Shown here piece by piece: positions 8,643 through 17,657 of a stretch of DNA of 64,000 bases (the first letter of the stretch is position 1; each line of letters starts with the position of its first letter). The notes beneath the pieces were generated by a model. The model made no database searches. It was not told the origin of the DNA and was given only the letters and a program-made list of their open reading frames with translations. The stretch comes from Thermodesulfobacteriota bacterium. GTDB lineage: Bacteria > Desulfobacterota > GWC2-55-46. The stretch covers positions 2,070,819 to 2,134,818 of the forward strand of contig CP129479.1 in the NCBI GenBank assembly GCA_030583865.1, given 5' to 3'. Both the position numbers and the translations under genes were made by a program.

Positions 8643-10523
8643 CTATTTCAGGACGACACCGAGCCTGGCCGCGTCCTCCGGCTTGAGCGATTCGGGCCTG
8701 GCCTCGGGGGGCGTCCCCTCTCCAGGGTCGTCCTCGCCGCCCGAGGAGATGAGCCTGTCTATCTCCGGGGCGTCCAGGACCTCTTTTTCAAGCAGGGCCT
8801 TGGCGAGCCTGTGGAGGGCGCCCATGTGGGATTCTATGAGCTTCCTGGCCCTGGTGTAGTTCTCGAGGACCACCTTCTTTATCTCGGCGTCTATCTCCTC
8901 GGCGGTCTCCTCGCTGAAGTCCCTTCTCTGGGCCATCTCCTTGCCAAGGAAGATATGCTCCTCCTTCTTGCCGAAGGTAAGGGGACCGAGCTTCTCGCTC
9001 ATGCCCCATTCGCAGACCATCTTGCGCGCCATCTCGGTCGCCCTCTCGATGTCGTTGCCGGCGCCGGTAGTCATGTGGTTAAGCACGAGCTCCTCGGCGG
9101 CCCTGCCGCCCATGAGGACGGAGATGTTGTTCTGCAGGAACTCCTTGCTGTAGGTGTGCCTCTCGTCTATGGGGAGCTGCTGGGTAAGGCCCAAAGCCAT
9201 GCCCCTCGGTATTATCGAGACCTTGTGTATGGGGTCGGTGCCCGGGATGAGGCGCGCTACCAGCGTGTGGCCCGCCTCGTGGTAGGCGGTGTTCCTCTTC
9301 TCGGCCTCGCTTATTATCATGCTCCTCCTCTCGGTGCCCATGAGGAGCTTGTCTTTCGCGTCGTCGAATTCCGCCTTTTCGAGCTTGTCCTTGCCTCTCC
9401 TTGCCGCAAGGAGGGCCGCCTCGTTCACGAGGTTCGAGAGGTCGGCGCCGGAGAACCCCGGGGTGCCCCGGGCTATTATCTCCATGTTCACGTCCGAGGC
9501 GAGCGGGGTCTTCGACGTGTGGACCCTGAGTATCTCCTCCCTGCCCTTAAGGTCGGGCTTCGGCACCACGACGTTCCTGTCGAACCTCCCGGGACGCAGC
9601 AGCGCCGGGTCGAGCACGTCGGGCCTGTTGGTGGCCGCTATTATTATGACGCCCTCGTTCGACTCGAAGCCGTCCATCTCGACGAGGAGCTGGTTAAGGG
9701 TCTGCTCCCTCTCGTCGTGGCCGCCTCCGAGGCCCGCGCCCCTGTGGCGCCCGACCGCGTCTATCTCGTCTATGAATATTATGCAGGGCGCGTTCTTCTT
9801 GCCCTGGACAAAGAGGTCGCGGACGCGCGATGCGCCGACGCCCACGAACATCTCGACGAAGTCGCTTCCGGATATCGAGAAGAACGGCACTCCCGCCTCG
9901 CCTGCTATGGCCTTGGCAAGGAGCGTCTTTCCGGTGCCGGGCTGACCTACGAGGAGCACTCCCTTGGGGATGCGGCCGCCGAGGCGCGTGAACTTCTTCG
10001 GGTCCTTGAGGAAGTCTATTATCTCCTCGACCTCCTCCTTGGCCTCCTCGATGCCTGCCACGTCCTTGAAGGTGACCCTGTGCTGGGTTTCGCTAAGAAG
10101 CTTGGCCTTGGATTTCCCGAAGCTCATGGCCTTGCCGCCGCCGCTCTGCATCTGGCGCATGAAGAATATCCACACTCCTATAAGGAGTATCATTGGGAAC
10201 CAGGATACGAATATCGTGCCCCATGAAGGGCTGTCGACTACCGGCTCGGCTGCTATCTTCACGCCGCTTGTGCGGAGCTTGGCTATCAGGTCGGGGTACT
10301 GCGGGGAGAAGGTCTGGAACGTCTTCCCGTCCTTGTATTTCCCGCTTATGTCATTGCCCTGTATGGTGACCTCGACGACGTTCCCGGACTCGACTTCCTG
10401 GATGAAATCGCTGAAGACGACCTTGTCCGAGGAGGGCTGCTTATAGCTTATGAGATTGAACATGAGCACGACCGTGGCGATAATGATGAGCCACATGGCT
10501 ATGTTCTTGTATAGCTGGTTCAT
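8643..10523 (-). CDS. ftsH: ATP-dependent zinc metalloprotease FtsH
   Basis: Inner-membrane AAA+ protease that degrades misassembled membrane proteins and regulatory substrates. The 626 residues show two membrane helices (about 7-25 and 103-121) flanking a small periplasmic domain, the AAA+ module with Walker A GQPGTGKT (193-200), Walker [12 protein letters not shown] and the second region of homology, then the zinc site AYHEAGH near residue 415. The ATG at 10523 has AGGAG seven bases upstream. It is the first gene of the run leading to folP, cdaA and glmM. Confidence 0.97.
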   Translation of the reverse strand: MNQLYKNIAMWLIIIATVVLMFNLISYKQPSSDKVVFSDFIQEVESGNVVEVTIQGNDISGKYKDGKTFQTFSPQYPDLIAKLRTSGVKIAAEPVVDSPSWGTIFVSWFPMILLIGVWIFFMRQMQSGGGKAMSFGKSKAKLLSETQHRVTFKDVAGIEEAKEEVEEIIDFLKDPKKFTRLGGRIPKGVLLVGQPGTGKTLLAKAIAGEAGVPFFSISGSDFVEMFVGVGASRVRDLFVQGKKNAPCIIFIDEIDAVGRHRGAGLGGGHDEREQTLNQLLVEMDGFESNEGVIIIAATNRPDVLDPALLRPGRFDRNVVVPKPDLKGREEILRVHTSKTPLASDVNMEIIARGTPGFSGADLSNLVNEAALLAARRGKDKLEKAEFDDAKDKLLMGTERRSMIISEAEKRNTAYHEAGHTLVARLIPGTDPIHKVSIIPRGMALGLTQQLPIDERHTYSKEFLQNNISVLMGGRAAEELVLNHMTTGAGNDIERATEMARKMVCEWGMSEKLGPLTFGKKEEHIFLGKEMAQRRDFSEETAEEIDAEIKKVVLENYTRARKLIESHMGALHRLAKALLEKEVLDAPEIDRLISSGGEDDPGEGTPPEARPESLKPEDAARLGVVLK

Positions 10524-10572
10524 CTATGCTCCTATGTAATGAGTAGTTTTCATCGCAATTTAAATACGAACA

Positions 10573-10601
10573 ATTGTGTCACAGATTCCGCCGTTTTACA
10601 A
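10573..10601 (-). promoter_or_regulatory. Candidate sigma70 promoter for ftsH
   Basis: On the minus strand TTGTAA (10601-10596), a 17-bp spacer and CACAAT (10578-10573), about 50 bases before the ftsH ATG in the AT-rich gap between yihY and ftsH. No clear heat-shock-type promoter was recognised. Confidence 0.5.
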
Positions 10602-10650
10602 TAAAAATCTCAACCACAAAAGCCCGTAACCCCCGTAAAGACCACGGTTT

Positions 10651-11505
10651 TCAATGTGTTCGGGGCCGCGGCGCCCGCCGCGGCCCCGAGGCGAGGTACG
10701 CGGCCCTGGCAACCGACGCCGAGAGAAGGAACAGGCTCGCGGAGTAGTATATCCACATGAGCAGTATCATGAGCGCGCCTATGGAGCCGTAGAACTTATT
10801 ATAACTCTGAAAATTCGCCACGTAGAGGGCGAAGAGCTGCTTTGCCGCCTCCCACAGGATGGCGAAGACCATGCTGCCCAGGAAGGCGTGCCTGAAATCC
10901 AGGTTTGCCCCCGCAAGCACCCTGAAGACCACGGCTATTATGCCAGCCACCAGGAAAAACGGCAGTATGAGCCCGAATAGCAGGAGCGAAAGAAGGTTAA
11001 AAACGTACTGGAGCCCCTGTATTCCGGTATTGAGGTCCTGGATCGTGTACGACAGGGCGGTCACGGCTACGGATGAGAGTGCGGCCAGGATGGCGAGGAG
11101 TATCATCAAGAGGCCTATGAGCCTTGTGCGGAGTATCCCGAAGCTCTTTTCCGTGCCGAATATCGAGGTAAGCGCCCGGACCATCGCGCTCATCACGAAC
11201 TCCGCCGCGAAGACCAGCGAGAGGAGGCCTATCCAGCCGAAGGTCCTCCAGTTCTCCGAAAGCTCCTCGAGCTCCCTGATTATCGTGTCGCTCAGGTAGG
11301 GAAGGCTCTCGCTCACCATGCCCACGACCCTTTCCTGGAGCTCGGGCCTCGCGCCGAGGACGAAGCCGACCCCGGCGGTCACGAGGAACATGACCGGTAT
11401 GAGCGAAAAGAAGGCGTAGAAGGAAATGGCCGCGGCGTTCGTCGAGCCGCTTGCGCGCATGAAAATCCTTATCCCCTCACGTGCGACGGATATGAATTCC
11501 CTCAT
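10651..11505 (-). CDS. YihY/virulence factor BrkB family inner-membrane protein
   Basis: Integral membrane protein of the YihY/BrkB family (once mislabelled ribonuclease BN); no biochemical role is firmly established, although transport functions have been suggested for relatives. The 284 residues contain about six hydrophobic segments, starting with AAAISFYAFFSLIPVMFLV (about 23-42), which is the family hallmark, and ending with a short basic tail rich in Pro and Arg. It starts three bases after the der stop, so it is co-transcribed with der and probably era. Confidence 0.88.
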   Translation of the reverse strand: MREFISVAREGIRIFMRASGSTNAAAISFYAFFSLIPVMFLVTAGVGFVLGARPELQERVVGMVSESLPYLSDTIIRELEELSENWRTFGWIGLLSLVFAAEFVMSAMVRALTSIFGTEKSFGILRTRLIGLLMILLAILAALSSVAVTALSYTIQDLNTGIQGLQYVFNLLSLLLFGLILPFFLVAGIIAVVFRVLAGANLDFRHAFLGSMVFAILWEAAKQLFALYVANFQSYNKFYGSIGALMILLMWIYYSASLFLLSASVARAAYLASGPRRAPRPRTH

Positions 11506-11508
11506 CCC

Positions 11509-12819
11509 TCAATGTCTTTCCCTGAAAACGAGCCTCAAGGGTACCTCCTCGAGCCCGAGTGTTTCCCGGAGCCCCGATGCCAGGTACCGCTTGTAGGAGT
11601 CTTCGACGCCCTCCGGGTGGTTGGTGAAGATTATGAAGGCAGGCGGCGCGGTGCCGACCTGGGTGGCGTAGTAGAACTTCACTTCCTTGCCCCTGAAGGC
11701 GTGGGGGCCGTACCTTGAGACCACCGATTCAAGGGCGCTGTTAAGGGCCGAGGTGGCCACCTGCCTCCTTGATTTCTCGACCAGCGAGTCCACTGTCTCC
11801 AATATCCTCGGCACCCTCTGGCCGGTGAGGGCAGAGACGAATAGCACGGGCGCGTAGGAGATGAACGGGAGCTTCTTCCTTATGGTATCCGCCGCGTAGT
11901 CGGCGGTACGCGTGTCCTTCTCCACGAGGTCCCACTTATTGACGAGGACGACGCAGCATTTTTTCCTGTCCTCGATGAGGCCCGCTATCTTCTCGTCCTG
12001 CGAGGTTATGCCGTCCTTGCCGTCTACCACGAGGATGGCGGCGTCGCACCGCTCTATCGACCTTATGGCCTCCATGACCGAGTAGGTCTCGACAGTCATG
12101 CTGACCTTGCTCTTCCTCCTTATCCCCGCGGTATCGACGAAGAGGTATTTCCTGCCGTCTATATCGACCGGCATGTCAACGGGGTCCCTGGTCGTACCGG
12201 CGACGGCGCTCACTATGGCCCTGGGCCTGCCGGTTATGCGGTTGAGGAGCGAGGACTTTCCGACGTTGGGCCTTCCCACTATCGCAACCCTCACCCTCTC
12301 CTCGTCCTCGGGGGCCTGGGGCTTCTGAGGGAGCTTTTCCAGCACCGCGTCCAGGAGCTCGTTTATTCCCGCGCCGTGCTCCGCCGATATCGCCAGCACC
12401 TCGCCTATGCCGAGAGAGTAGAACTCCATGGCGAGGGCCTCATACCTGGGCGTGTCTATCTTGTTTACCGCGTACACGACGGGCTTCCCTGATTTCCTGA
12501 GCATCCCCACGAGCTCGATATCGTCCGGGGCCGGGCCATTTCTACCGTCCATTACGAATACGATGAGGTCCGCGTCCTCGATCGCAAGGCGGGCCTGCTC
12601 CCGCACCTGGGCAAGGACGATGTCTTCGGTTTCGGATTCGAAGCCGCCGGTGTCCACGAGCGTGAACTGGCGGCCTCCTTCCTCCATGTCGGCGAAATTC
12701 AGGTCTCTCGTCACCCCCGGCATATCGTGCACGATGGCCCGTTTCCTCCCGAGGAGCTTGTTAAAAAGGGTCGACTTCCCCACGTTGGGCCTGCCGACGA
12801 TAGCTACGACCGGTTTCAT
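11509..12819 (-). CDS. der: Ribosome biogenesis GTPase Der (EngA)
   Basis: Tandem-GTPase factor needed for 50S subunit maturation. The 436 residues carry two G domains, each with GRPNVGKS(T/S) (near residues 8 and 180), DTGG/DTAG switch motifs and NKID/NKWD specificity motifs, followed by the C-terminal KH-like domain ending in LRLVFRERH. Length and layout are normal. It lies downstream of era on the same strand with a hairpin in the 118-bp gap. Confidence 0.97.
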   Translation of the reverse strand: MKPVVAIVGRPNVGKSTLFNKLLGRKRAIVHDMPGVTRDLNFADMEEGGRQFTLVDTGGFESETEDIVLAQVREQARLAIEDADLIVFVMDGRNGPAPDDIELVGMLRKSGKPVVYAVNKIDTPRYEALAMEFYSLGIGEVLAISAEHGAGINELLDAVLEKLPQKPQAPEDEERVRVAIVGRPNVGKSSLLNRITGRPRAIVSAVAGTTRDPVDMPVDIDGRKYLFVDTAGIRRKSKVSMTVETYSVMEAIRSIERCDAAILVVDGKDGITSQDEKIAGLIEDRKKCCVVLVNKWDLVEKDTRTADYAADTIRKKLPFISYAPVLFVSALTGQRVPRILETVDSLVEKSRRQVATSALNSALESVVSRYGPHAFRGKEVKFYYATQVGTAPPAFIIFTNHPEGVEDSYKRYLASGLRETLGLEEVPLRLVFRERH

Positions 12820-12895
12820 AAATGCTTACGCCTGGACTCCTTTAATCTACTCTCACTTACAATCCCTCCGCCTTAGGGGAGGTCCATAACCGCCA

Positions 12896-12918
12896 CCCTC
12901 TCCCCTTGCGGGAGAGGG
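12896..12918 (-). terminator. Hairpin between era and der
   Basis: CCCTCTCCC / GGGAGAGGG, a 9-bp stem with a 5-base loop, 20 bases past the era stop. There is no U run on either strand, so it is more likely an RNA-stability hairpin or a dispersed palindromic repeat (the surrounding CCCTCTCCC...GGGGTGAG text is common in many bacterial genomes) than a true terminator. Confidence 0.5.
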
Positions 12919-12937
12919 CAGGGGTGAGTGGTATCAA

Positions 12938-13816
12938 TCAGTATCCGAATTCCTTCAACGCGCCCGGCTTTTTTGTCCACTCCTTCTGGACGCGTACGAA
13001 CAGCTCCAAAAAGACCCTGGAGCCGAGGAGCTTTTCTATCTCCTCGCGCGCGGAAGTGCCAATCTTCTTGAGCATGGACCCGCCCTTGCCGATGATTATG
13101 CCCTTCTGGGACTCCCTCTCGACGTTTATGGTGGCGGTTATGGATATGAGCCCCTTCTTTTCGACGAACTTGTCCACGACCACTGCGACCGAGTATGGTA
13201 TCTCCTCGCGGACGAAGAGGAAGACCTTCTCCCTCACTATCTCCGCGGCTATGAACCTCTCGGGCACGTCGGTAAGGATGTCGTCCGGGAAGTATTTCGG
13301 CCCCTCTGGCATGAGGGCCGAGAGCGTCCCTACAAGGAGCTCCACACCCTCTCCTTTTAGCGCCGAAAGGGGAATCACTTCCCTGAAGGCGTACATCTTC
13401 GAGTATTCGTCGATAAGGGGGAGTATCTGCCGCTTGTCTATCCTGTCTACCTTGTTTACCCCGAGAAGGACAGGGCACTTGAGGCCCTTCAGCGAGTTGA
13501 TTATTTGCCTGTCCTCGTCCGTAACGGGCCTGTCCGCCTCCACGAGGAGGACCACCGCGTCCACGTCCTTTAGTGAAGCGACAGCCTCCCTTACCATACG
13601 TTCGTTAAGGAGGCCCTTGCCCTTGTGTATGCCGGGCGTGTCTATGAAGACCATCTGGCAGTCTTCGAGGTTCTTGATGCCCCTTACGACGTTCCGGGTC
13701 GTCTGCGGCTTGGGCGAGACGATGGATATCTTCTCGCCGAGGACGCTATTCAAGAGCGTGGACTTCCCAGCATTGGGCCTGCCTATTATGGAAACAAAAC
13801 CTGACCTGAATGACAT
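12938..13816 (-). CDS. era: GTPase Era
   Basis: Essential GTPase that binds 16S rRNA near its 3' end during 30S assembly. The 292 residues have the G domain with GRPNAGKST (residues 12-20), DTPGIHKG and NKVD, and a C-terminal KH domain with GIIIGKGGSMLKKIG. Length is typical. The ATG at 13816 (MSFRSGFVSIIGRPN) follows GGAG about ten bases upstream and a good promoter at 13838-13866. Upstream lies the family C and A repeat region. Confidence 0.97.
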   Translation of the reverse strand: MSFRSGFVSIIGRPNAGKSTLLNSVLGEKISIVSPKPQTTRNVVRGIKNLEDCQMVFIDTPGIHKGKGLLNERMVREAVASLKDVDAVVLLVEADRPVTDEDRQIINSLKGLKCPVLLGVNKVDRIDKRQILPLIDEYSKMYAFREVIPLSALKGEGVELLVGTLSALMPEGPKYFPDDILTDVPERFIAAEIVREKVFLFVREEIPYSVAVVVDKFVEKKGLISITATINVERESQKGIIIGKGGSMLKKIGTSAREEIEKLLGSRVFLELFVRVQKEWTKKPGALKEFGY

Positions 13817-13837
13817 AAGCTTCTACTCCAATGGATG

Positions 13838-13866
13838 AGGATACCATCAAGGGATGGGAGTGTCAA
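13838..13866 (-). promoter_or_regulatory. Sigma70-type promoter for era-der-yihY
   Basis: On the minus strand TTGACA (13866-13861), a 17-bp spacer and TATCCT (13843-13838), placing the transcript start about 15 bases before the era ATG. Confidence 0.65.
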
Positions 13867-13946
13867 AAGAAGGATTAGGGTTGATTCCGCAAAGCGAATA
13901 GTTTCTGATGACAAACGGAGCAGACCTTTTCCGGATTGCCGTGAGA

Positions 13947-14336
13947 TTTGTGCAAAAGGCCTTTTCCGCGCTTCCCGCGGTTTTGTGCAAAAGACCTTTT
14001 CCGCGCTTCCGCGCGGTTTTCGAGGGTAAGACTCGCTTGCTTGCCACCTCCCCACCCCGTGAACGGGCCCCTGAAGTCGCGGAGTTTACCCTGAGCGAAG
14101 CGAAGGGCCTCGTTCTACATCCCCAGCCCGTTCACGCTCTGCATCCCTTATGCTACGCTCGCCTTACCCTCTGGGGTTTGTTTCAAGACCAAAAGAATCT
14201 CACATCACCTTTGTTTTTGCATTTCAAACCACCCAGGGGCATAAGGCGTGCGAGCATAAGGCAGGGGGAAGAAGCGAGCGGAGCCTTATGCCCAAAAAAA
14301 GCGCGGCAGCGCGTTAATGGCTTTTTGCACAAGGCC
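13947..14336 (+). repeat. Family C mosaic repeat, copy C1
   Basis: About 390 bp, non-coding, upstream of era. It is bounded by an inverted pair: TTTGTGCAAAAGGCC on the left and GGCTTTTTGCACAAGGCC on the right. It begins with a tandem duplication of a unit with CCTTTTCCGCGCTTCC, then contains GTGAACGGGCCCCTGAAGTCG, a later CCCGTTCACGC inverted partner, and an inverted ATAAGGC...GCCTTATGCCC pair ending in AAAAAAAGCGCGGCAGCGCG. The same blocks in the same order recur at 50099-50605. Confidence 0.8.
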
Positions 14337-14392
14337 TGAGAATGTCTTTAACCGTATTGCGCGAATCCCATTAAGAGAGAGCACAAAGCTTT

Positions 14393-14418
14393 GTCGGGTT
14401 ACGCTGCGCTAACCCGAC
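14393..14418. repeat. Short REP-like palindrome
   Basis: GTCGGGTTA / TAACCCGAC, 9-bp stem around CGCTGCGC, flanked by TTGT and CTACAAT. Similar AACCCGACCTACA palindromes are widespread interspersed repeats in proteobacterial genomes. It lies between repeats C1 and A2. Confidence 0.6.
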
Positions 14419-14445
14419 CTACAATCTTACTGCGCGAATTCCGTC

Positions 14446-14590
14446 AGGCAACCTCTGAAAATTGGAGATTTTTCCCGAAATCAAGGAAGGCCGGGAATAA
14501 AAAGCGGAGCATATGTGACAATATGTGAGCAATTTTATTCCCGGCCTGACACAGAGTCCGGAGAAAAGATCAATTTTCCAGAGGTTGCCT
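14446..14590 (+). repeat. Family A nested-palindrome repeat, copy A2
   Basis: Complete copy between the REP-like palindrome and the 3' end of the tatD/radical SAM gene, which stops at 14597. The outer arms AGGCAACCTCTGAAAATT and AATTTTCCAGAGGTTGCCT and the 15-bp inner stem GGCCGGGAATAAAAA are intact. With C1 and the palindrome it fills the 780-bp gap between era and tatD. Confidence 0.88.
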
Positions 14591-14596
14591 AAGCGC

Positions 14597-16030
14597 TCAC
14601 CCTACCGTATTATACTCCCTCACCCTGAACTTCACTCCTATCTCGTCTTCGGCAACTTTACGGCAGGCCTCGATATCAAGGCCGGGCACGGCCACGACGC
14701 TTGCCACCACCTTCGATATGTGCTTCTTGGCTTCCCTCAAGAAAAAGAGTATGGCGGGAAAGGCGTCGTCCTTGAACGGGGTCTTGACGAGCTTCTGGTA
14801 TGTCTTCGAGTCCGGGGCATTGAGGCTCACGGAAACGCAGTCAACGAACTTCAGTTCCGGAAGAACGTTCCTCCCGTGGACGAGGTTCGCAAGGCCGTCG
14901 GTGTCTATCCGGATCCTGCAGCCCCTACGCTTAAGGTACATCCCGACTTCTTTGACGATATCGAGCCTTATTAGCGGCTCCCCGAATCCGCAGAAGACTA
15001 TCTCGTCGTACTTCTCCTCCGGGTCAGGGCCTATGGCGGAGACTATCTCGGCGAATGTCGGCTCCTCGCGTAGCCTCAGGTAATGCCCCTTGACCGTATA
15101 TGACTTGAACTTGGCGCAGAAGGTGCAATGGTTCGAGCACCTGTTTGTTATGTTGAGGTACAGGGACTTCCTTATGGGATAAGCTATCCGGGCCTTGTCA
15201 ATTGCGCCCCTGAGGCCGAAGAGGTCTTCCGCGTTGAGGCTCGTTATCCTGGCCACATCGTCGAAGCTCAAGCCCTTTACGGCCGCTATCTCCCTTGCCG
15301 TCTCCAGGACGAACGAGGGCTCGTTCCTCCGGCCCCTGTAGGGCTCGGGCGCGAGATACGGGCAGTCGGTCTCGATGAGCATCTTCTCTATGGGCACGGT
15401 CTTTACGACCTCGCGGAGCGCTTCGGCTTTGGCGAATGTGACGACCCCGGTGAAGGAAAGATGGAAGCCCATGTCCAGTGCTGCCTTTGCCATCTCCTTC
15501 GAGCCTGAGAAGCAATGGAAGACCCCGCCGATCTCTCCCGCCCCCTCGGAGCGGAGGATGTCGAGGGTGTCGGCCTCAGCGTCCCTCGTGTGTATGATGA
15601 GAGGGAGGTTCAGCTCCCTCGCAAGCCTTATCTGCTTAAGGAACGCGTCCTTCTGCGCCTTCTTGGGCGAGTGGTCGTAATAATAGTCGAGCCCGGTCTC
15701 GCCTATCGCCACGAGCTTTTTTATCGCGGGGCCCTCTCCGAGAGCGAACTTCCGTATCTCGTCCCAGGGGGCCTTGCCCGCGGCGTCCCTTGAGTCGTGC
15801 GGGTGAACCCCGAGCGCGAGATAGATGAAATCGTGCTTCGAGGCAAGCTCCACCGGCCTTACGAAGCCGTCCTTCTTGCTCCAGCACCCTACGGTGATTA
15901 TGGTCTTTAGCCCCGCCTCTTTTGCCCTGGTTATGACCTCATCGAGGTCGTCCGCGAACCTCGGGTCGTCGAGGTGGGCGTGGCTGTCGATCAGATATGG
16001 TTTTTCCATCAACGAATCAATATATCCCAT
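14597..16030 (-). CDS. TatD-family hydrolase fused to a TatD-associated radical SAM protein
   Basis: Two enzymes in one chain of 477 residues. Residues 1-275 are a TatD metal-dependent deoxyribonuclease/hydrolase: His17 and His19 (SHAHLDD), Glu111 (IGETGLD), His147, His172 (FHCFSG) and Asp222 (ETDCPYLAP) give the complete metal site. Residues 285-477 are a radical SAM domain with the iron-sulfur triad Cys298-x3-Cys302-x2-Cys305 (TNRCSNHCTFC) and the SAM-binding FCGFGEPL motif. Separate adjacent genes for these two are known; the radical SAM function is not established. The start at 16030 follows GGGGGAT; MEKPYLIDSHAH at residue 8 is an alternative. It is the last gene of the tmk-holB-ricT-metG run. 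Confidence 0.9.
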   Translation of the reverse strand: MGYIDSLMEKPYLIDSHAHLDDPRFADDLDEVITRAKEAGLKTIITVGCWSKKDGFVRPVELASKHDFIYLALGVHPHDSRDAAGKAPWDEIRKFALGEGPAIKKLVAIGETGLDYYYDHSPKKAQKDAFLKQIRLARELNLPLIIHTRDAEADTLDILRSEGAGEIGGVFHCFSGSKEMAKAALDMGFHLSFTGVVTFAKAEALREVVKTVPIEKMLIETDCPYLAPEPYRGRRNEPSFVLETAREIAAVKGLSFDDVARITSLNAEDLFGLRGAIDKARIAYPIRKSLYLNITNRCSNHCTFCAKFKSYTVKGHYLRLREEPTFAEIVSAIGPDPEEKYDEIVFCGFGEPLIRLDIVKEVGMYLKRRGCRIRIDTDGLANLVHGRNVLPELKFVDCVSVSLNAPDSKTYQKLVKTPFKDDAFPAILFFLREAKKHISKVVASVVAVPGLDIEACRKVAEDEIGVKFRVREYNTVG

Positions 16031-16038
16031 ATGAATAT

Positions 16039-16119
16039 CCCCCTTTTCTAAAGGGGGATAAAGGGGGATTATAAAATCGATTTGATAATCTCCCCGTTCC
16101 CCTCTTTAAAAAAGAGGGG
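16039..16119. repeat. Two CCCCC/GGGGG palindromes between metG and tatD
   Basis: CCCCCTTT / AAAGGGGG (16039-16057), followed by a further direct AAAGGGGGAT, and CCCCTCTTT / AAAGAGGGG (16099-16119). Such C-run/G-run palindromes are common dispersed repeats. The second lies six bases past the metG stop and could act as an RNA 3'-end hairpin on the minus strand. Confidence 0.6.
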
Positions 16120-16124
16120 CCTCG

Positions 16125-17657
16125 CTACTGCACCCTCGGGAAGAGCGGGGGCGTTTTTTTGACCTTGAGGCCTGAAAGCGTATTTCCCCAGGCCACTGCC
16201 TCATCGAACCCTGCCTTTCCTATGTCGCCTTCAAGCCCGAGGCTCTCCCATATCTTTTGGGCAGAGTCCGGGATAACGGGCCATGCGTATATCGCGATTA
16301 TCCGGAGCCCTTCCGCGAGGGTCGCCAGCACAGCCGAAAGCGTCGCCTCGTCCTTCTCCTTCCACGGAGCGGCCTTGTCGACGTACATGTTGAGCTCCCT
16401 TACGATTGCCCATGCCTTTCCGATGGCCTCGTGGAAAGAGAGCCCGTTCATTTTTTCTTCGTACTGGTGCGGGAGCTCTTTAAAAAGGAACCTGACCCTC
16501 CCTTCAAGCTCCTCCCTCTCGACCGAATCCGCCCGGGGGACGACGCCTGCCCTGTACTTCTCTATCATGGTGACCGACCTGCTCAAGAGATTCCCGAGGT
16601 CGTTCGCGAGGTCGCTATTGAGCCTCCCTACAAGTGCCTTCTCGGAAAAGTCGCCGTCGACCCCGAACGGCACCTCGCGCAAAAGGAAATAGCGGAACGC
16701 GTCAACCCCGAACTTCTCGGCAGTCGCCCAGGGGTCCACGACATTCCCCTTTGACTTGCTCATCTTCTGCCCCTCGATGGTCCACCACCCGTGGGCAAAG
16801 ACCTCTTTCGGAGGCTCAAGGCCCGCTGCCATGAGGAAGGCGGGCCAGTATACCGCATGGAAGCGGAGTATGTCTTTCCCGATAAGATGCACGTCAGCGG
16901 GCCAGTACCTTTTGTTCCGGCCCATGTCGTCCGGGTAGCCCGTCGCGGTCAGGTAATTGGTGAGCGCGTCGAACCAGACGTACATGACGTGCGCCGGGTC
17001 GCCCGGCACCGGTATGCCCCATTTGAAGGTGGTCCTGCTTACGCTCAGGTCGCGGAGCCCTTCTCTTAAAAAGGAGACGACCTCGTTTCTCCTGTTCTCG
17101 GGCCTTATGAAGCCCGGGTTCCCTTCAATATGTTTAAGTAGCGGCTCGCCGTATTTGGAGAGCCTGAAAAAATAGCTCGGCTCCTTGAGCTTCTCAACCG
17201 GGCGGCCGCAGTCCGGGCATTTGCCGTCCTTGAGCTGCTTGTCGGTCCAGAAACTCTCGCACGGGGTGCAGTACCAGTCCTCGTACTCGCCGAGATAGAT
17301 TTCGCCCTTTGCCTGCACCGTCTCCCAGAGCCTGGAGACCGCCTTAAGGTGCCTCTCCTCGGTAGTCCTTATGAAGTCGTCGTTCGTGATATTGAGCCTG
17401 GCCCAGAGGTCCTTGAACCTCTGCCCCACGCCCGAGGCGAAATCCGAAGGCGCTAGCCCGGCAGCCGCAGCGGCCTTCTCGACCTTCTGGCCGTGCTCGT
17501 CGGTGCCTGTCAGGAAAAGGACGTCGAGGCCCTTGAGCCTCTTGAAACGGGCTATGCAGTCCGCGGCTACGGTCGTGTAGGCGTGCCCTATGTGCGGCAC
17601 GTCGTTCACGTAATAAATCGGCGTGGTGACGTAAAAGGTCTTTTCAGCCTCAGGCAT
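16125..17657 (-). CDS. metG: Methionyl-tRNA synthetase
   Basis: Class I aminoacyl-tRNA synthetase charging tRNA-Met. The 510 residues begin MPEAEKTFYVTTPIYYVNDV; PHIGHAYT holds the HIGH motif (22-25), a Cys4 zinc knuckle lies in CTPCESF...CPDCGRP, and KMSKSKGNVVDPW holds KMSKS. The C-terminal tRNA-binding domain found in some relatives is absent, so this is the short form. The start at 17657 was chosen because homology begins there and it overlaps the ricT stop by 8 bases (ATGCCTGA). The open frame runs 219 bases further upstream through the ricT minisatellite, where it would read repeated Asp-Ser-Arg; that part is not expected to be translated. Confidence 0.95.
   Translation of the reverse strand: MPEAEKTFYVTTPIYYVNDVPHIGHAYTTVAADCIARFKRLKGLDVLFLTGTDEHGQKVEKAAAAAGLAPSDFASGVGQRFKDLWARLNITNDDFIRTTEERHLKAVSRLWETVQAKGEIYLGEYEDWYCTPCESFWTDKQLKDGKCPDCGRPVEKLKEPSYFFRLSKYGEPLLKHIEGNPGFIRPENRRNEVVSFLREGLRDLSVSRTTFKWGIPVPGDPAHVMYVWFDALTNYLTATGYPDDMGRNKRYWPADVHLIGKDILRFHAVYWPAFLMAAGLEPPKEVFAHGWWTIEGQKMSKSKGNVVDPWATAEKFGVDAFRYFLLREVPFGVDGDFSEKALVGRLNSDLANDLGNLLSRSVTMIEKYRAGVVPRADSVEREELEGRVRFLFKELPHQYEEKMNGLSFHEAIGKAWAIVRELNMYVDKAAPWKEKDEATLSAVLATLAEGLRIIAIYAWPVIPDSAQKIWESLGLEGDIGKAGFDEAVAWGNTLSGLKVKKTPPLFPRVQ

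Noticed and set aside
1857-10226. Long plus-strand open frames opposite nnr, glmM, cdaA and ftsH (for example 1857-2882, 5765-7201, 8616-10226)
   Set aside because: They lie antisense to complete, motif-bearing genes, have Arg/Leu/Gly/His-heavy composition and no family features; they are shadows caused by high GC.
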